A stretch of DNA of 62,980 bases from AG41 sp965653495 (lineage in GTDB: Bacteria > Gemmatimonadota > Gemmatimonadetes > Gemmatimonadales > GWC2-71-9), in the NCBI GenBank assembly GCA_965653495.1, contig CBFHAJ010000001.1:1-62980 (forward strand), read 5' to 3'. Positions 15,693 through 23,912 of the stretch are shown in pieces (position 1 is the stretch's first letter; every line of letters starts with the position of its first letter). A model generated the notes under the pieces. It was not told where the DNA came from. It searched no databases and saw only the letters and a list, made by a program, of their open reading frames with translations. A program made the position numbers and the translations under genes.

Positions 15693-18095
15693 TCAGGCCT
15701 CCGTGCCGGCCGGGAGCGTGAAGGAGAACGTGGAGCCCTGCCCAGGTGATGACTCGACCCAGATGCGGCCGCCATGCCGCTCCACGATCTTCTTCGCGAT
15801 CGCCAGCCCGATCCCCGTGCCCGGGTAGTCTTCCTTCCCGTGAAGCCGCTGGAAAATGATGAAGATCCGGTCGAAGTACTGCGGATCGATCCCGATTCCG
15901 TTATCGCGGACGCCGAACACCCACTCACGGTCGCGTCGCTGCGCAGAGATCTGAACTTGCGGGCGACCGGGACCGCGGAATTTGAGCGCGTTGGAGACGA
16001 GATTAAGAAACAAGTGCTCGAGCTGGCCAGCATCACCAGAGACCATCGGTAGCCCGTCGCGAGTCACGGTCGCACCCGTCTCCTCAATCGTGAGCTTCAA
16101 GTGCGCGAGGGCATGGTCAACCACGGCGCCCACGTCGGTCGGGGCGAATGCGGCACCGCGCGTCCCGACCCGGGAGAACGCCAACAAGTCCTCGATGAGG
16201 CGCTGCATCCGGAGCGCGCCGTCGAGTGCGTACCCGATGAACTCGTCAGCGTCGGCATCGAGCTTCCCCTTGTAGCGCTTTCCCAGGAGCTGCACATAGC
16301 TGCCCACCATGCGGAGCGGCTCCTGGAGGTCGTGTGACGCCACGTACGCGAAGCGCTCCAGCTCTTCGTTCGAGCGACGCAGCTCCTGCTCGGCGCGCTT
16401 GCGCTCGGTGATGTCGACGACCGAGGCGAGGACGAACAGCCCCTCGTCCGTCTCAAGCGGGTTGAGCCCGATCTCGACGGGGACTTCGCGGCCGTCCTTG
16501 CGGACGCCGAAGAGATCGCGACCGGCCCCCATCGCCCGGGTCTGCGGGCTGCCGAAAAACGCCTCCCGATACCCGGGGTGCCGTTCCCGGAGCCGTGCGG
16601 GCACGAGCACTTCGATCGGTCGACCCAGGAGTTCCTCGCGCGGATACCCAAAGAGCCGCTCGATCTCCCGGTTCACGAGGACGATCTTCCCCTCGCGGTC
16701 GATCATGAGCATGCCGTTCGGGGACGACTCGACCGCGGCCCGGAAGCGCGCCTCTGCTCGCCTTCGGGCACTGATATCGACGACGGACGCGAGGACGAAC
16801 ATGCCTTCGTCGGTCGCGAGGGGATTCAGACCGATCTCGACGGGGACCTCGCGGCCGTCTTTGCGCCGGCCGAATAGTTCGCGCCCCGCCCCCATCGCCC
16901 GAGCTTCCGGACTGGAGAGGAACCCGGAGCGCAATTCCGGGTGTCGGGCTCGTGTCCCTTGCGGGACGAGCGTCTCGATCGCACGTCCGAGGAGCTCATC
17001 GCGAGAGTAGCCGAACAGCCGCTCGATCTCGCGGTTCACGAGGACGATCGTCCCCTCGCGATCGACCATGACCATGCCGCTCGGGGACGACTCCACCGCC
17101 GCTTCGAACCGCTCCTGGGCGCGCTTACGCTCGGCCAGGTCCCGCGCTCGACCGGCCATCTCCGCCTCAAGTCGCTGCCGTGACTGATGCGTGAGGCCCC
17201 ACGCCCCCACGCCACCCGCCGCCACGAGCGCCAACGCGATGATGCTGACGCCCGCGAGGAAGCTCGTTGCGGGAGCCAGCACACGCTCGCGGGACAACTC
17301 TACCAGAAGAATCCAGGGAGTCCCCGCGATTGGGGTTGCTCGGGCGATGTACATCGTGCCGCTGTGGGCATAGTCGACGATGTCGCGCTGGGTATGCAGG
17401 TCGACGGGCGGGGGCGCGACCGGACCGGACAGGTCAGTCCACACATCGCCTCGTTCATTCCCGATACGCAGACCCGCATCGGGCCCGATGATCTCGGTGA
17501 GCTGCCGAGTCGCCTCCGGCTGTGCGTGTACCCGTCGCCAGTTGACCACGTAGCCGGCCGGTGGGCCGCCGCTCGAGACGGTCGCGATCACCGGAAACAC
17601 CACAGTGTCTCCGATCTGGCGTAGGTCACCGAACGCACGGCCGCCCCCTGTCGCCGCGGACGCCATAAGCCGCCGCGTCGCGCTTGTATCCCCGACGGGT
17701 AAGGCCCACCCCGTGGTCAGCAGGCGGTCGCCCGCAGAACGCCACAGTTCGACCGCTGCGTTGAGTGAGTCGCGTGTTCTCAAGGCTTGCAGGGCCCGCA
17801 CCGCCGCCGTTCGACTCGCTGGGCTGGGGCGAACGCTTGCGAGATAGGTCCGAATCGCTGGATCGCTAGCGACCTGTCGCACCTCGCCGAATCGCTGTGG
17901 CGCTCCGGCGGTCAGGCTCGCTTCGAGCTGCTTCGTCACGCGCTGCAGGTGCTCGCGGGCGGCACTGAGTAGGACGCTTCGAACCTTCGCGTAGGCGAGC
18001 CAGGAGAACGCGCCGATGGCAACCACGAGCAGGCCGCTCATGAGCAACGGGAGTCGGAGCTCGAGCGGCTTGGTGGCGAGCCGGAGGCGCATCAT
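15693..18095 (-). CDS. Membrane histidine kinase with two duplicated PAS domains
   Basis: The 800-aa protein has a transmembrane helix (about 15-36), an extracytoplasmic sensor (40-270), a second helix (285-305), then two PAS/PAC domains (about 325-450 and 450-575). These share long near-identical stretches such as IVLVNREIERLFGY and KDGREVPVEIGLNPL. A bacteriophytochrome-type kinase core follows (SHDLQEPLRMVGSYVQL, then DNGIGID and GTGIGLAI). The PAS pair looks like a recent internal duplication. It starts at a double ATG whose first base overlaps a stop (ATGA) of a truncated upstream frame. It heads the five-gene sensory cassette. Confidence 0.95.
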   Translation of the reverse strand: MMRLRLATKPLELRLPLLMSGLLVVAIGAFSWLAYAKVRSVLLSAAREHLQRVTKQLEASLTAGAPQRFGEVRQVASDPAIRTYLASVRPSPASRTAAVRALQALRTRDSLNAAVELWRSAGDRLLTTGWALPVGDTSATRRLMASAATGGGRAFGDLRQIGDTVVFPVIATVSSGGPPAGYVVNWRRVHAQPEATRQLTEIIGPDAGLRIGNERGDVWTDLSGPVAPPPVDLHTQRDIVDYAHSGTMYIARATPIAGTPWILLVELSRERVLAPATSFLAGVSIIALALVAAGGVGAWGLTHQSRQRLEAEMAGRARDLAERKRAQERFEAAVESSPSGMVMVDREGTIVLVNREIERLFGYSRDELLGRAIETLVPQGTRARHPELRSGFLSSPEARAMGAGRELFGRRKDGREVPVEIGLNPLATDEGMFVLASVVDISARRRAEARFRAAVESSPNGMLMIDREGKIVLVNREIERLFGYPREELLGRPIEVLVPARLRERHPGYREAFFGSPQTRAMGAGRDLFGVRKDGREVPVEIGLNPLETDEGLFVLASVVDITERKRAEQELRRSNEELERFAYVASHDLQEPLRMVGSYVQLLGKRYKGKLDADADEFIGYALDGALRMQRLIEDLLAFSRVGTRGAAFAPTDVGAVVDHALAHLKLTIEETGATVTRDGLPMVSGDAGQLEHLFLNLVSNALKFRGPGRPQVQISAQRRDREWVFGVRDNGIGIDPQYFDRIFIIFQRLHGKEDYPGTGIGLAIAKKIVERHGGRIWVESSPGQGSTFSFTLPAGTEA

Positions 18096-18197
18096 ACGAC
18101 CTGCCCCTCGACTGTGCCGGGGAGTTTCTGAAGGTTGGTCACAAAGGCCTTCACCGGCTGCCGCTCGAGCGGCGTGTCCTCGGCTACGAACACATGA
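18092..18197 (-). pseudogene. C-terminal remnant of a gene upstream of the sensor kinase
   Basis: An open frame of about 34 codons ends TNLQKLPGTVEGQVV and stops exactly on the kinase start (ATGA). Upstream it meets an in-frame TAG just before the repeat region. The 4-nt overlap is the normal operon junction here, so this is probably the tail of a lost first gene of the operon. I do not recognise the family. Confidence 0.45.
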
Positions 18198-18279
18198 GTG
18201 ATCTATAGTTGCTTACCTGTGGCGTCGGCGCTATATGATCCCGAAAGAATCCCGAACCACGTTGCCCCGGCGCACCTTG

Positions 18280-18415
18280 GAGCGCTTTGCCGGACCGTTT
18301 GCCTTTCGGGATCTCGGTCCGAGATGCTTAGGCTTGCGAGCGCGACGAGAGCCCGGAGCTGGGGCTCGCACGCCAGTAACCAGGTTCTTCTTGTTGCCAC
18401 TTCGGTTGCCACTTC
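18280..18415. repeat. Imperfect direct repeat, copy B (right flank of sensory cassette)
   Basis: This is the partner of copy A (11214-11358), in the same orientation, about 7.1 kb away. Its last 47 bases match copy A at roughly 40 positions. On the minus strand it encodes KWQPKWQQEEPGYWRASP and a stop at the same relative region as copy A. Together the copies bracket the five sensory genes. Confidence 0.6.
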
Positions 18416-18519
18416 CCCTGCGAATCGGCGTATATTCCGCCCGCGGCTCCCCGAAAATCGACCGTCGGGACGCGCAAATTTCCCTACGGGCTGCTAGTCG
18501 TTACAATCCTTGGACGGCG

Positions 18520-18551
18520 AGGTCGGTGGTTTCAATCCACTCGCCCCGACT
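18520..18551 (+). repeat. Putative attR: truncated tRNA-Pro 3' end
   Basis: AGGTCGGTGG, then TTTCAATCCACTCGCCCC and GACT, repeats the 3' end of the tRNA-Pro at 7911-7942 with two differences in the T-loop. There is no 5' tRNA part here. It marks the far end of a 10.6-kb segment in direct orientation, as expected for an integrated element. Confidence 0.7.
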
Positions 18552-18560
18552 GAAACGTTT

Positions 18561-19328
18561 GTGACTGCTCTGCTGTCGTGGCGCGCCGCGCCCCCGCGGC
18601 CGCTCCTTCCGCCCGGAGAGACCCACTGCTTCGCCTTCACGCTCGATCCGCCGTCGGCTCGCGTCGCGGCGCTGGAGCGGCTGCTCTCCCCCGACGAGCG
18701 GGAGCGCGCCGGGCGATTCCATCACGAGCGGGACCGTCGCCGCTACGGCGTCGGCAGGGGGCAGCTGCGGACCATTCTCGCTCGGGTTCTCGAGAGCGAA
18801 GCCGGCGCCCTAAGCTTCCGCTACGGGACTAACGGCAAACCGGCATTGCAGGGCCCGAGCGAACACGAGCGACTCAGATTCAACCTGTCCCGCTCGCACG
18901 AGCTCGGCGTGCTCGTGATTCAGTGGGACGAAGAGGTCGGAGTCGACGTGGAGCACGTGCGCCCGTTTCCCGACGCACTCGACATCGCCAAGCGGTTCTT
19001 TGCCCCCGAGGAGTACACGGCGCTGCGCGCTCTCCCCGCCACGTCGTTGGACGCCGGGTTCGTCAGCTACTGGACTCGGAAGGAAGCGGTGGTGAAGTCG
19101 CTGGGCCTGGGGCTCGCCCATCCCATGGGCGGCTTCGTGCTGGCGCGATCCGTGAGCGCCGCGGGCGAGCGGGTCGTAATCCCGGATGCAGGTGCGACGC
19201 GAAGCAGTTGGGTCGTCCCGCTGCCAGCTCCAGCAGGGGACTACGTCGCCGCGGTCGCGACGACGTGCCAGCCCGGGCCGCTCTTGTGCTGGGCCTGGGG
19301 TGACGCGACGAGCACGACGCCGGAGTAG
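18561..19328 (+). CDS. 4'-phosphopantetheinyl transferase (Sfp-type)
   Basis: With the GTG at 18561 this is a 255-aa protein that transfers the phosphopantetheine arm of CoA to carrier proteins. The Sfp-type motifs are present: GVDVEH for Mg/CoA binding and SYWTRKEAVVKSLGLGL (the W-x-x-KEA signature), plus RYGVGRGQLR and FNLSRSHELG. An in-frame ATG at 18510 would put 17 residues encoded by the tRNA fragment on the front, so I prefer the GTG, although its ribosome site is weak. Insertion at the adjacent att site may have replaced the original start. No carrier protein or synthase gene is nearby. Confidence 0.9.
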   Translation: MTALLSWRAAPPRPLLPPGETHCFAFTLDPPSARVAALERLLSPDERERAGRFHHERDRRRYGVGRGQLRTILARVLESEAGALSFRYGTNGKPALQGPSEHERLRFNLSRSHELGVLVIQWDEEVGVDVEHVRPFPDALDIAKRFFAPEEYTALRALPATSLDAGFVSYWTRKEAVVKSLGLGLAHPMGGFVLARSVSAAGERVVIPDAGATRSSWVVPLPAPAGDYVAAVATTCQPGPLLCWAWGDATSTTPE

Positions 19329-19371
19329 TGGAGTACCGTGCCGGGTAGGACCCGGCTAGCTTGGTGGTTGC

Positions 19372-19445
19372 GCGCCAGTAGCTCAGCTGGATAGAGCGTC
19401 GGCCTCCGGAGCCGAAGGTCCCGCGTTCGAATCGCGGCTGGCGCA
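19372..19445 (+). tRNA. tRNA-Arg (anticodon CCG)
   Basis: The acceptor strands are GCGCCAG (19372-19378) and CTGGCGC (19438-19444) with discriminator A. The D-arm is AGCTCAGCTGGATAGAGC, the anticodon stem-loop CGGC-CTCCGGA-GCCG gives CCG, and the T-arm is CGCG-TTCGAAT-CGCG. The CCA end is not encoded. This is a complete, ordinary tRNA. Confidence 0.97.
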
Positions 19446-19471
19446 TGACGTTACGAAAACGGATGTGCCAT

Positions 19472-19957
19472 TCAACACTGCGGGCGTCGCGAAGGGGGCC
19501 TCGGCATTGCCCCTGGCGCCGCGGCCACCAGTTGGAGGCCGAGGACCCGCCGCTGCTGGACGATTTGACGCACGGCGGCCGTGCCCTTTCGCGCCGGGTC
19601 ATACCGCCATTGCACGACCGTAAGGAGAACGGCGTCGGCGAAGATGCGGTTGTTCGTATACACGATGTGCGCCGTCCCAGACTCCGGCACGCCACTCGTA
19701 TCGACCACCACCTCGATCACCGCTGAGTAGCAGGCAAAACCGCCGGCGGGCAGTTCGCGTGGCTCAAAGTCTGGCAGGACTTGCGGATTGCGCAGGTGCG
19801 CACGCCGATCCACGGCACAGTCGCGATAGATCGATCCGCCGGCGAGATACACGGAATCCGCTTGTCGCAATGGGCATGCAGGCTGTCGCGCTTGGGTCGT
19901 CGCCCCGGCGCAGGCGGCGACTACGGCGACCAGAGCGATGACTGGCCGTGCCAACAT
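19472..19957 (-). CDS. Lipoprotein with TonB C-terminal-like domain
   Basis: This is a 161-aa protein with a lipoprotein signal (hydrophobic run ending VVAAC, lipid Cys about 17) and a C-terminal domain reading VIEVVVDTSGVPESG, then IFADAVLLTVVQWRYDPAR and IVQQRRVL. That is the TonB_C beta-alpha-beta pattern used by energy transducers and many secreted relatives. There is no transmembrane TonB arm, so it is probably an envelope lipoprotein rather than a real energy coupler. The ATG at 19957 follows AGGAG. Confidence 0.8.
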   Translation of the reverse strand: MLARPVIALVAVVAACAGATTQARQPACPLRQADSVYLAGGSIYRDCAVDRRAHLRNPQVLPDFEPRELPAGGFACYSAVIEVVVDTSGVPESGTAHIVYTNNRIFADAVLLTVVQWRYDPARKGTAAVRQIVQQRRVLGLQLVAAAPGAMPRPPSRRPQC

Positions 19958-20067
19958 GGGGCTGCTCCTGTGAAGGCGCCCAGGTGATGCGGGACCGCGA
20001 CAGGCCACCTGCGATCTGTGGCCTGTCGCAAGTCCAGTGCCGATTGTCGTGGTGTGGGAGCGGGCCT

Positions 20068-21072
20068 CTACGGCACCCGCGTCGCGGTCCAGCGGCCATC
20101 GGCAACGCCCTCAACCTTCATCCGGCCGCCCGCAGCATCGCCATCGATCCACCCGGCAAGTAGCGCTGGAGCGGTGCCGGGATCTTCAGGGCCCTGCTTG
20201 GGCAGTTCCGCGTCGAACCGGCACTCGACATAGCCATCGCGCCACGTTCCGGTAACGGGGCGAGCCTTGCCGAGGGCACCGGACCAGGTCCCAGTCAGCT
20301 TGCTGCTATCGCGCGTGAGCTGCAGCGTACCCTCGAACGGCCCGGCGTCGCTCGCAAACTTCACCTGCCACGTGCCGCTCGCGTCCGCCCCGTTCTTCAC
20401 GGGCAGCGGGGTCGACGGGGTGATACGGACGTTCGAGAAATACGCCTCCTCGCCCTGGTACCCCCACAGGGCGACGCCACCGCGCAAGTCCTGGCCCTTG
20501 AGGCCGTCCACCACCAGGCTGGGATTCGCTGCTCCGTTGAGATACAGCTTGGCGGTGCGGCCCTTCACCTCGATCTTGACTTTCGTCCACATCTCCGGCT
20601 GCAGTTCCGCATAGGTCTCGTACACCGACGGCCACGTGCGCCGCAGCTTGTACCACCCGAAGTCCGGCTCGGAGCTGTATTGCACCGAATGATTCCGCAT
20701 CGCCTGGTCATCGGCGTGGGCGTTCCCCGGCCGCAGATAGAACAGCTCGTACCGCGATGCGTCCGGCTGCGCCCGGAACGCGATGCCGACAAAACCAGGC
20801 ATCCTCACCCCTGGCGGCGTGGTGATCTTCAGAGCGATGTCAGCTTCGATCACACCATCCTGAAAATCGCTGCCCTTGAGCAGCGCGAAGCCATCCTTCT
20901 CCGTGTCCTTGGTGAGTCGCACGGCCTTGCGGCCCTTGTATTGAACGGGGTCGGCCTTGAGGTTCAGCAGGACGAGATCTTTCGTGTCGCTGAGGGCAAA
21001 CGTCTGAGCCTCAGACGTAGCCGGACTGAAGACGGTCCAGACCAGCAGGATCGCGAACGCGACTCGAGACAT
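20068..21072 (-). CDS. Secreted DUF1080/LamG-like protein
   Basis: This 334-aa protein has a signal peptide (MSRVAFAILLVWTVF...SEAQ) and a concanavalin-like beta-sandwich resembling the DUF1080 (3-keto-disaccharide hydrolase-type) family. It has FQDGVIEADIAL, GFVGIAFRAQPDASRYELFYLRPGN, and VKIEVKGRTAKLYLNG. A second C-terminal beta region (about 235-334) carries the GTW...TLQLTRDSSKLTGTW pattern seen in small secreted add-on domains. Function is probably carbohydrate binding or hydrolysis; no catalytic residue can be named. GGAGG lies 10 nt before the ATG. Confidence 0.75.
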   Translation of the reverse strand: MSRVAFAILLVWTVFSPATSEAQTFALSDTKDLVLLNLKADPVQYKGRKAVRLTKDTEKDGFALLKGSDFQDGVIEADIALKITTPPGVRMPGFVGIAFRAQPDASRYELFYLRPGNAHADDQAMRNHSVQYSSEPDFGWYKLRRTWPSVYETYAELQPEMWTKVKIEVKGRTAKLYLNGAANPSLVVDGLKGQDLRGGVALWGYQGEEAYFSNVRITPSTPLPVKNGADASGTWQVKFASDAGPFEGTLQLTRDSSKLTGTWSGALGKARPVTGTWRDGYVECRFDAELPKQGPEDPGTAPALLAGWIDGDAAGGRMKVEGVADGRWTATRVP

Positions 21073-21155
21073 AGTTTTCTGACCTCCGAGCGGGGGGACG
21101 GGGAGCTGGCAAACTGAATCGGTACGCGTTTCAGTCGCTTCGCGTTTCCAGTCCA

Positions 21156-22643
21156 TCAGTCCCTGACAGGCACCGCCTTCATGAGCCGGGCCAGGGCGGT
21201 CTTCAACCCTTCGCTCGCCGCCGCCTCTCCCCGAGAATGCCCCAGCCGGACCACGACCAGCTGGTGCGACGGGATCATCAGTGTGTATTGGCCGCCGGCC
21301 CCGGCCATGTAGTAGGCGCTCCGCTCCACAGGGAACACGCTGTCGCCGTTGATCCAGAAGAACCCGCCGTACACCGGCCGATGGTCGGCGGCCCAAGCCG
21401 GCGCCAGGGTACTCACGAATTGGACGAACCCCTGCGGCAGAATCCGCTCGCCGTGCCACACGCCATCCTGCAGGTAGAGATCCCCCAGCCGTGCCCAGTC
21501 CCGAGCCGAGCCCAGCTCGTAGCCCTGCGTCAGAAAGTCCCCGTAGGGATCGGTCTCCATCACCATTGATCGGATGCCGATGCGGTCGAACAAGGCTCGG
21601 CGCGGAAACGCGAGGTACTGCTCCCCGCGTTTTTCCACGGCCAGGCGGATGAGATAGTTGACCAGCACCGGATCGGTGTTGCGGTACCGGCCCACGGTGC
21701 CGGGGGGCCACTCGAGCGGGCGCGTGGCAGCATAGTGAAAGGCGTTCACGCTGCCCGTGTACAGGTACAGATGATCGGGATACGGACCCGACGGATCGAA
21801 GTCGGGGTCGAGCGGGGAGCGGATCCGGATGCCGCTCGACATCTGCAGCAGGTCGGCGATGCGGATCTTGGCGCGCGGGTCCCCTCGGCCCCGCCACTCG
21901 GGAATAGGGGCTGGCTGCTCGAGCGTGTAGACGCCCTGCTTGATGAGAATGCCCATGAGCGTGGCCGTGAGACTCTTCCCCATCGACCAGCTCTCGAGCG
22001 GCGTGTGCGGCGTGATACCGGAGCCGTAACGCTCACCAATTATGCGTCCTCTCCACGTCACCACGAACGCGGCGGTCATCGCTGCGGCAGGTTGAAAGGC
22101 CGCATCGACGGCCGATCGGACTGCCGCGGTGTCGACGGAAGCTGGCAGCGGATCGCTGGGCAGCACGTCGCCCATTGGCCACGGCTGGGTTGCAGGATCG
22201 GGCAGGCGACTCGTCACGTGCACGGGCTTGAATCCGAGGGACGGCTTTCCGGTCGGGAGGGTCACGCACCCTTGGTCTCCGACGTACTTGGCCGTGCGCT
22301 GCACTCCGTTCGGGAGCGTCACGTGCACGACCTTGCCGGCACGATCGATCTCGGGCTTGCCGAGCTTGGCCCGCGCCTCGGCAGGCGCCGTGAAGAAGCC
22401 GACATTTTGGGCCGCGAAGGCAGGGTCGAGGCCCGTGATGAACACCGCCGAGCACATGATCTGGGCGAACCCGGCCGCCTCGTGTTCGAGGGGGTCTCCA
22501 GGGGGCGGCTCGTACGGAGTGTTGAGCTCGAGCGACCTGGCGCGGGCGATCAGCGAGTCCCGCTGCGCATGCGAGTCCTGCGCAACAACGGGCGCGGGCA
22601 CGCCGGTGAGCGAGAGCAAAGCTGCTGAAAGAAGCGCGCGCAT
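21156..22643 (-). CDS. Secreted serine hydrolase (beta-lactamase/penicillin-binding family)
   Basis: The 495-aa protein has a signal peptide (residues 1-21) and a class C beta-lactamase-type fold. The nucleophile motif SMGK puts Ser at about 220 and Lys three residues on. A tyrosine motif follows in VGRYRNTDPVLVNY, with a late GGFFWINGD segment where the third motif should lie. Members hydrolyse esters, amides or D-amino peptides, so beta-lactam resistance should not be assumed. The N-terminal 150 residues are an extra domain. It is followed after 9 nt by no codirectional partner except the DUF1080 gene further on. Confidence 0.9.
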   Translation of the reverse strand: MRALLSAALLSLTGVPAPVVAQDSHAQRDSLIARARSLELNTPYEPPPGDPLEHEAAGFAQIMCSAVFITGLDPAFAAQNVGFFTAPAEARAKLGKPEIDRAGKVVHVTLPNGVQRTAKYVGDQGCVTLPTGKPSLGFKPVHVTSRLPDPATQPWPMGDVLPSDPLPASVDTAAVRSAVDAAFQPAAAMTAAFVVTWRGRIIGERYGSGITPHTPLESWSMGKSLTATLMGILIKQGVYTLEQPAPIPEWRGRGDPRAKIRIADLLQMSSGIRIRSPLDPDFDPSGPYPDHLYLYTGSVNAFHYAATRPLEWPPGTVGRYRNTDPVLVNYLIRLAVEKRGEQYLAFPRRALFDRIGIRSMVMETDPYGDFLTQGYELGSARDWARLGDLYLQDGVWHGERILPQGFVQFVSTLAPAWAADHRPVYGGFFWINGDSVFPVERSAYYMAGAGGQYTLMIPSHQLVVVRLGHSRGEAAASEGLKTALARLMKAVPVRD

Positions 22644-22652
22644 CTGTAGATC

Positions 22653-23051
22653 TTACTTTGCCACTGGCTGCGCGAACAGGACCGTATGCCCACCCGGCTC
22701 TAACACGCCAACCTCCTCCATCCCGTAGGATGTACGCCGCCGCTCCACGGCACGGGGCAGTCCCGCGAGCTGAGCCTCGATAGCCGCGATATCGGAAACC
22801 TCCAGAAAGAGGCCGACCGATGCACCCCGGGACCGCGGCACCTTGCGGCCGAGATCCTTGTCGACGCTGGCCCAGGTCTGGTACATCAGCTCGGCGCTAT
22901 CTTTGGCGAGGATCACGAAACCGAGGCGGTCCCCTTCGGGCACCGCCACGACCTGCGTCCAGCCGAGGCGCTTGACCCAGAACTCGAGGCAGGGCTCGAT
23001 CGCTTCTACCATGAGGACGGGCGTGAGCTTCTTCGTGATGGCAGTCGGCAT
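22653..23051 (-). CDS. VOC (glyoxalase/dioxygenase-fold) protein
   Basis: This is a 132-aa single VOC domain: LTPVLMVEAIEPCLEFWVKRLGW at the first beta-alpha module, then VGLFLEVSDIAAIEAQL and a C-terminal EPGGHTVLFAQPV. VOC proteins bind a metal or antibiotic in a paired beta cup. The metal ligands are not obvious, so it could be a binding protein. The gene starts 27 nt from the divergent AraC-like gene and is probably controlled by it. Confidence 0.88.
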   Translation of the reverse strand: MPTAITKKLTPVLMVEAIEPCLEFWVKRLGWTQVVAVPEGDRLGFVILAKDSAELMYQTWASVDKDLGRKVPRSRGASVGLFLEVSDIAAIEAQLAGLPRAVERRRTSYGMEEVGVLEPGGHTVLFAQPVAK

Positions 23052-23078
23052 ACGGTGTGACTCCGGTCGAGGTGATGG

Positions 23079-23912
23079 ATGGAGAATGTAGCCGACCACG
23101 CGGATGGCGTCTTGGAAAAATGGAATATCCCGCCGGGCTACGCCGAGCACGCGCCGCCGGCTGAGCTGGCCAGCCGTGTGGCGTGCTTTTGGACCCGGCG
23201 CGCGGCGCACCCGCACGTCCGGTCCCCGGGGCTCCGCGTGCTCCCCGACGGCTGCGTCGACTTCATCGTGACGTTCGGGCGCGCGGGGTCTATCGCGGTC
23301 GGGGCGATGACCAAACCGCTCGTCGTGCGCGCCGGCCCGCGGCTTTCCATCGGGGTGCGGTTTCGTCCCGGCCAGGGCTTCGCGGCCTTCGGCATTCCCG
23401 CGGCCGCGGCGACCGATGCGCTCCTGGAGCTGAGCGACGTCGAGCCGGAGTCGCGGACCCTTCAGGACCGCCTGGTGCGGCTCGAGAGTGACCGAGAGAG
23501 ACTCACCCACTTCATCGCGTTCGTGCGCCGGCGGCTCGCTCGGGCACCGGACGTCCCGGCGAGCGTGCGGGCCGCGGTGCACCGGATCGAGCGCGCGGCC
23601 GGGAATGTGCGCGTCGCGGACCTGCCCGCAGATACCGGCGTGACGCGCCAGCAGCTGGCGCGCCAGTTCGCGATGCACGTCGGGGTGTCGCCCAAAGTGC
23701 TGGCGCGCATCATGCGAGCGCGCGCCGTGCTGGCGCGCGCCGACGCCGCGCGTGCGGCCTATCCTCGACTCAACTGGAGCGCGATCGCCCTCGACCTCGG
23801 GTACTACGACCAGCCGCACCTGATCGACGACTTCAAGGCGCTGACGGGCGTGACCCCCGGCGAATGGTTGGGACAGCGCTCGTCCGGTCCTGGCCGGGTC
23901 ACAGCGACTTGA
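23079..23912 (+). CDS. AraC-family regulator with DUF6597-type sensor domain
   Basis: The 277-aa protein has an N-terminal domain (about 15-115) with LRVLPDGCVDFIVTFG and GVRFRPGQGFAAFGIPA, typical of the DUF6597 group. A C-terminal AraC helix-turn-helix follows (VTRQQLARQFAMHVGVSPK and WSAIALDLGYYDQPHLIDDF). It is divergent from the VOC gene, which is its likely target. Its last 14 bases overlap the 3' end of the convergent di-heme oxidoreductase gene. Ligand unknown. Confidence 0.9.
   Translation: MENVADHADGVLEKWNIPPGYAEHAPPAELASRVACFWTRRAAHPHVRSPGLRVLPDGCVDFIVTFGRAGSIAVGAMTKPLVVRAGPRLSIGVRFRPGQGFAAFGIPAAAATDALLELSDVEPESRTLQDRLVRLESDRERLTHFIAFVRRRLARAPDVPASVRAAVHRIERAAGNVRVADLPADTGVTRQQLARQFAMHVGVSPKVLARIMRARAVLARADAARAAYPRLNWSAIALDLGYYDQPHLIDDFKALTGVTPGEWLGQRSSGPGRVTAT

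Larger units (their letters stand above)
18096..18560. other. Junction region with repeat copy B and the attR fragment
   Basis: The 465 bases upstream of the kinase hold the gene remnant (18092-18197), repeat copy B (18280-18415), an AT-richer 100-bp spacer, and the tRNA-Pro 3' fragment (18520-18551). I see no intact gene. This is the right edge of the putative island. Confidence 0.55.

Noticed and set aside
20068..21897. 609-aa minus-strand frame
   Set aside because: The upstream half is a shadow of the serine hydrolase. The signal peptide begins at 21072.
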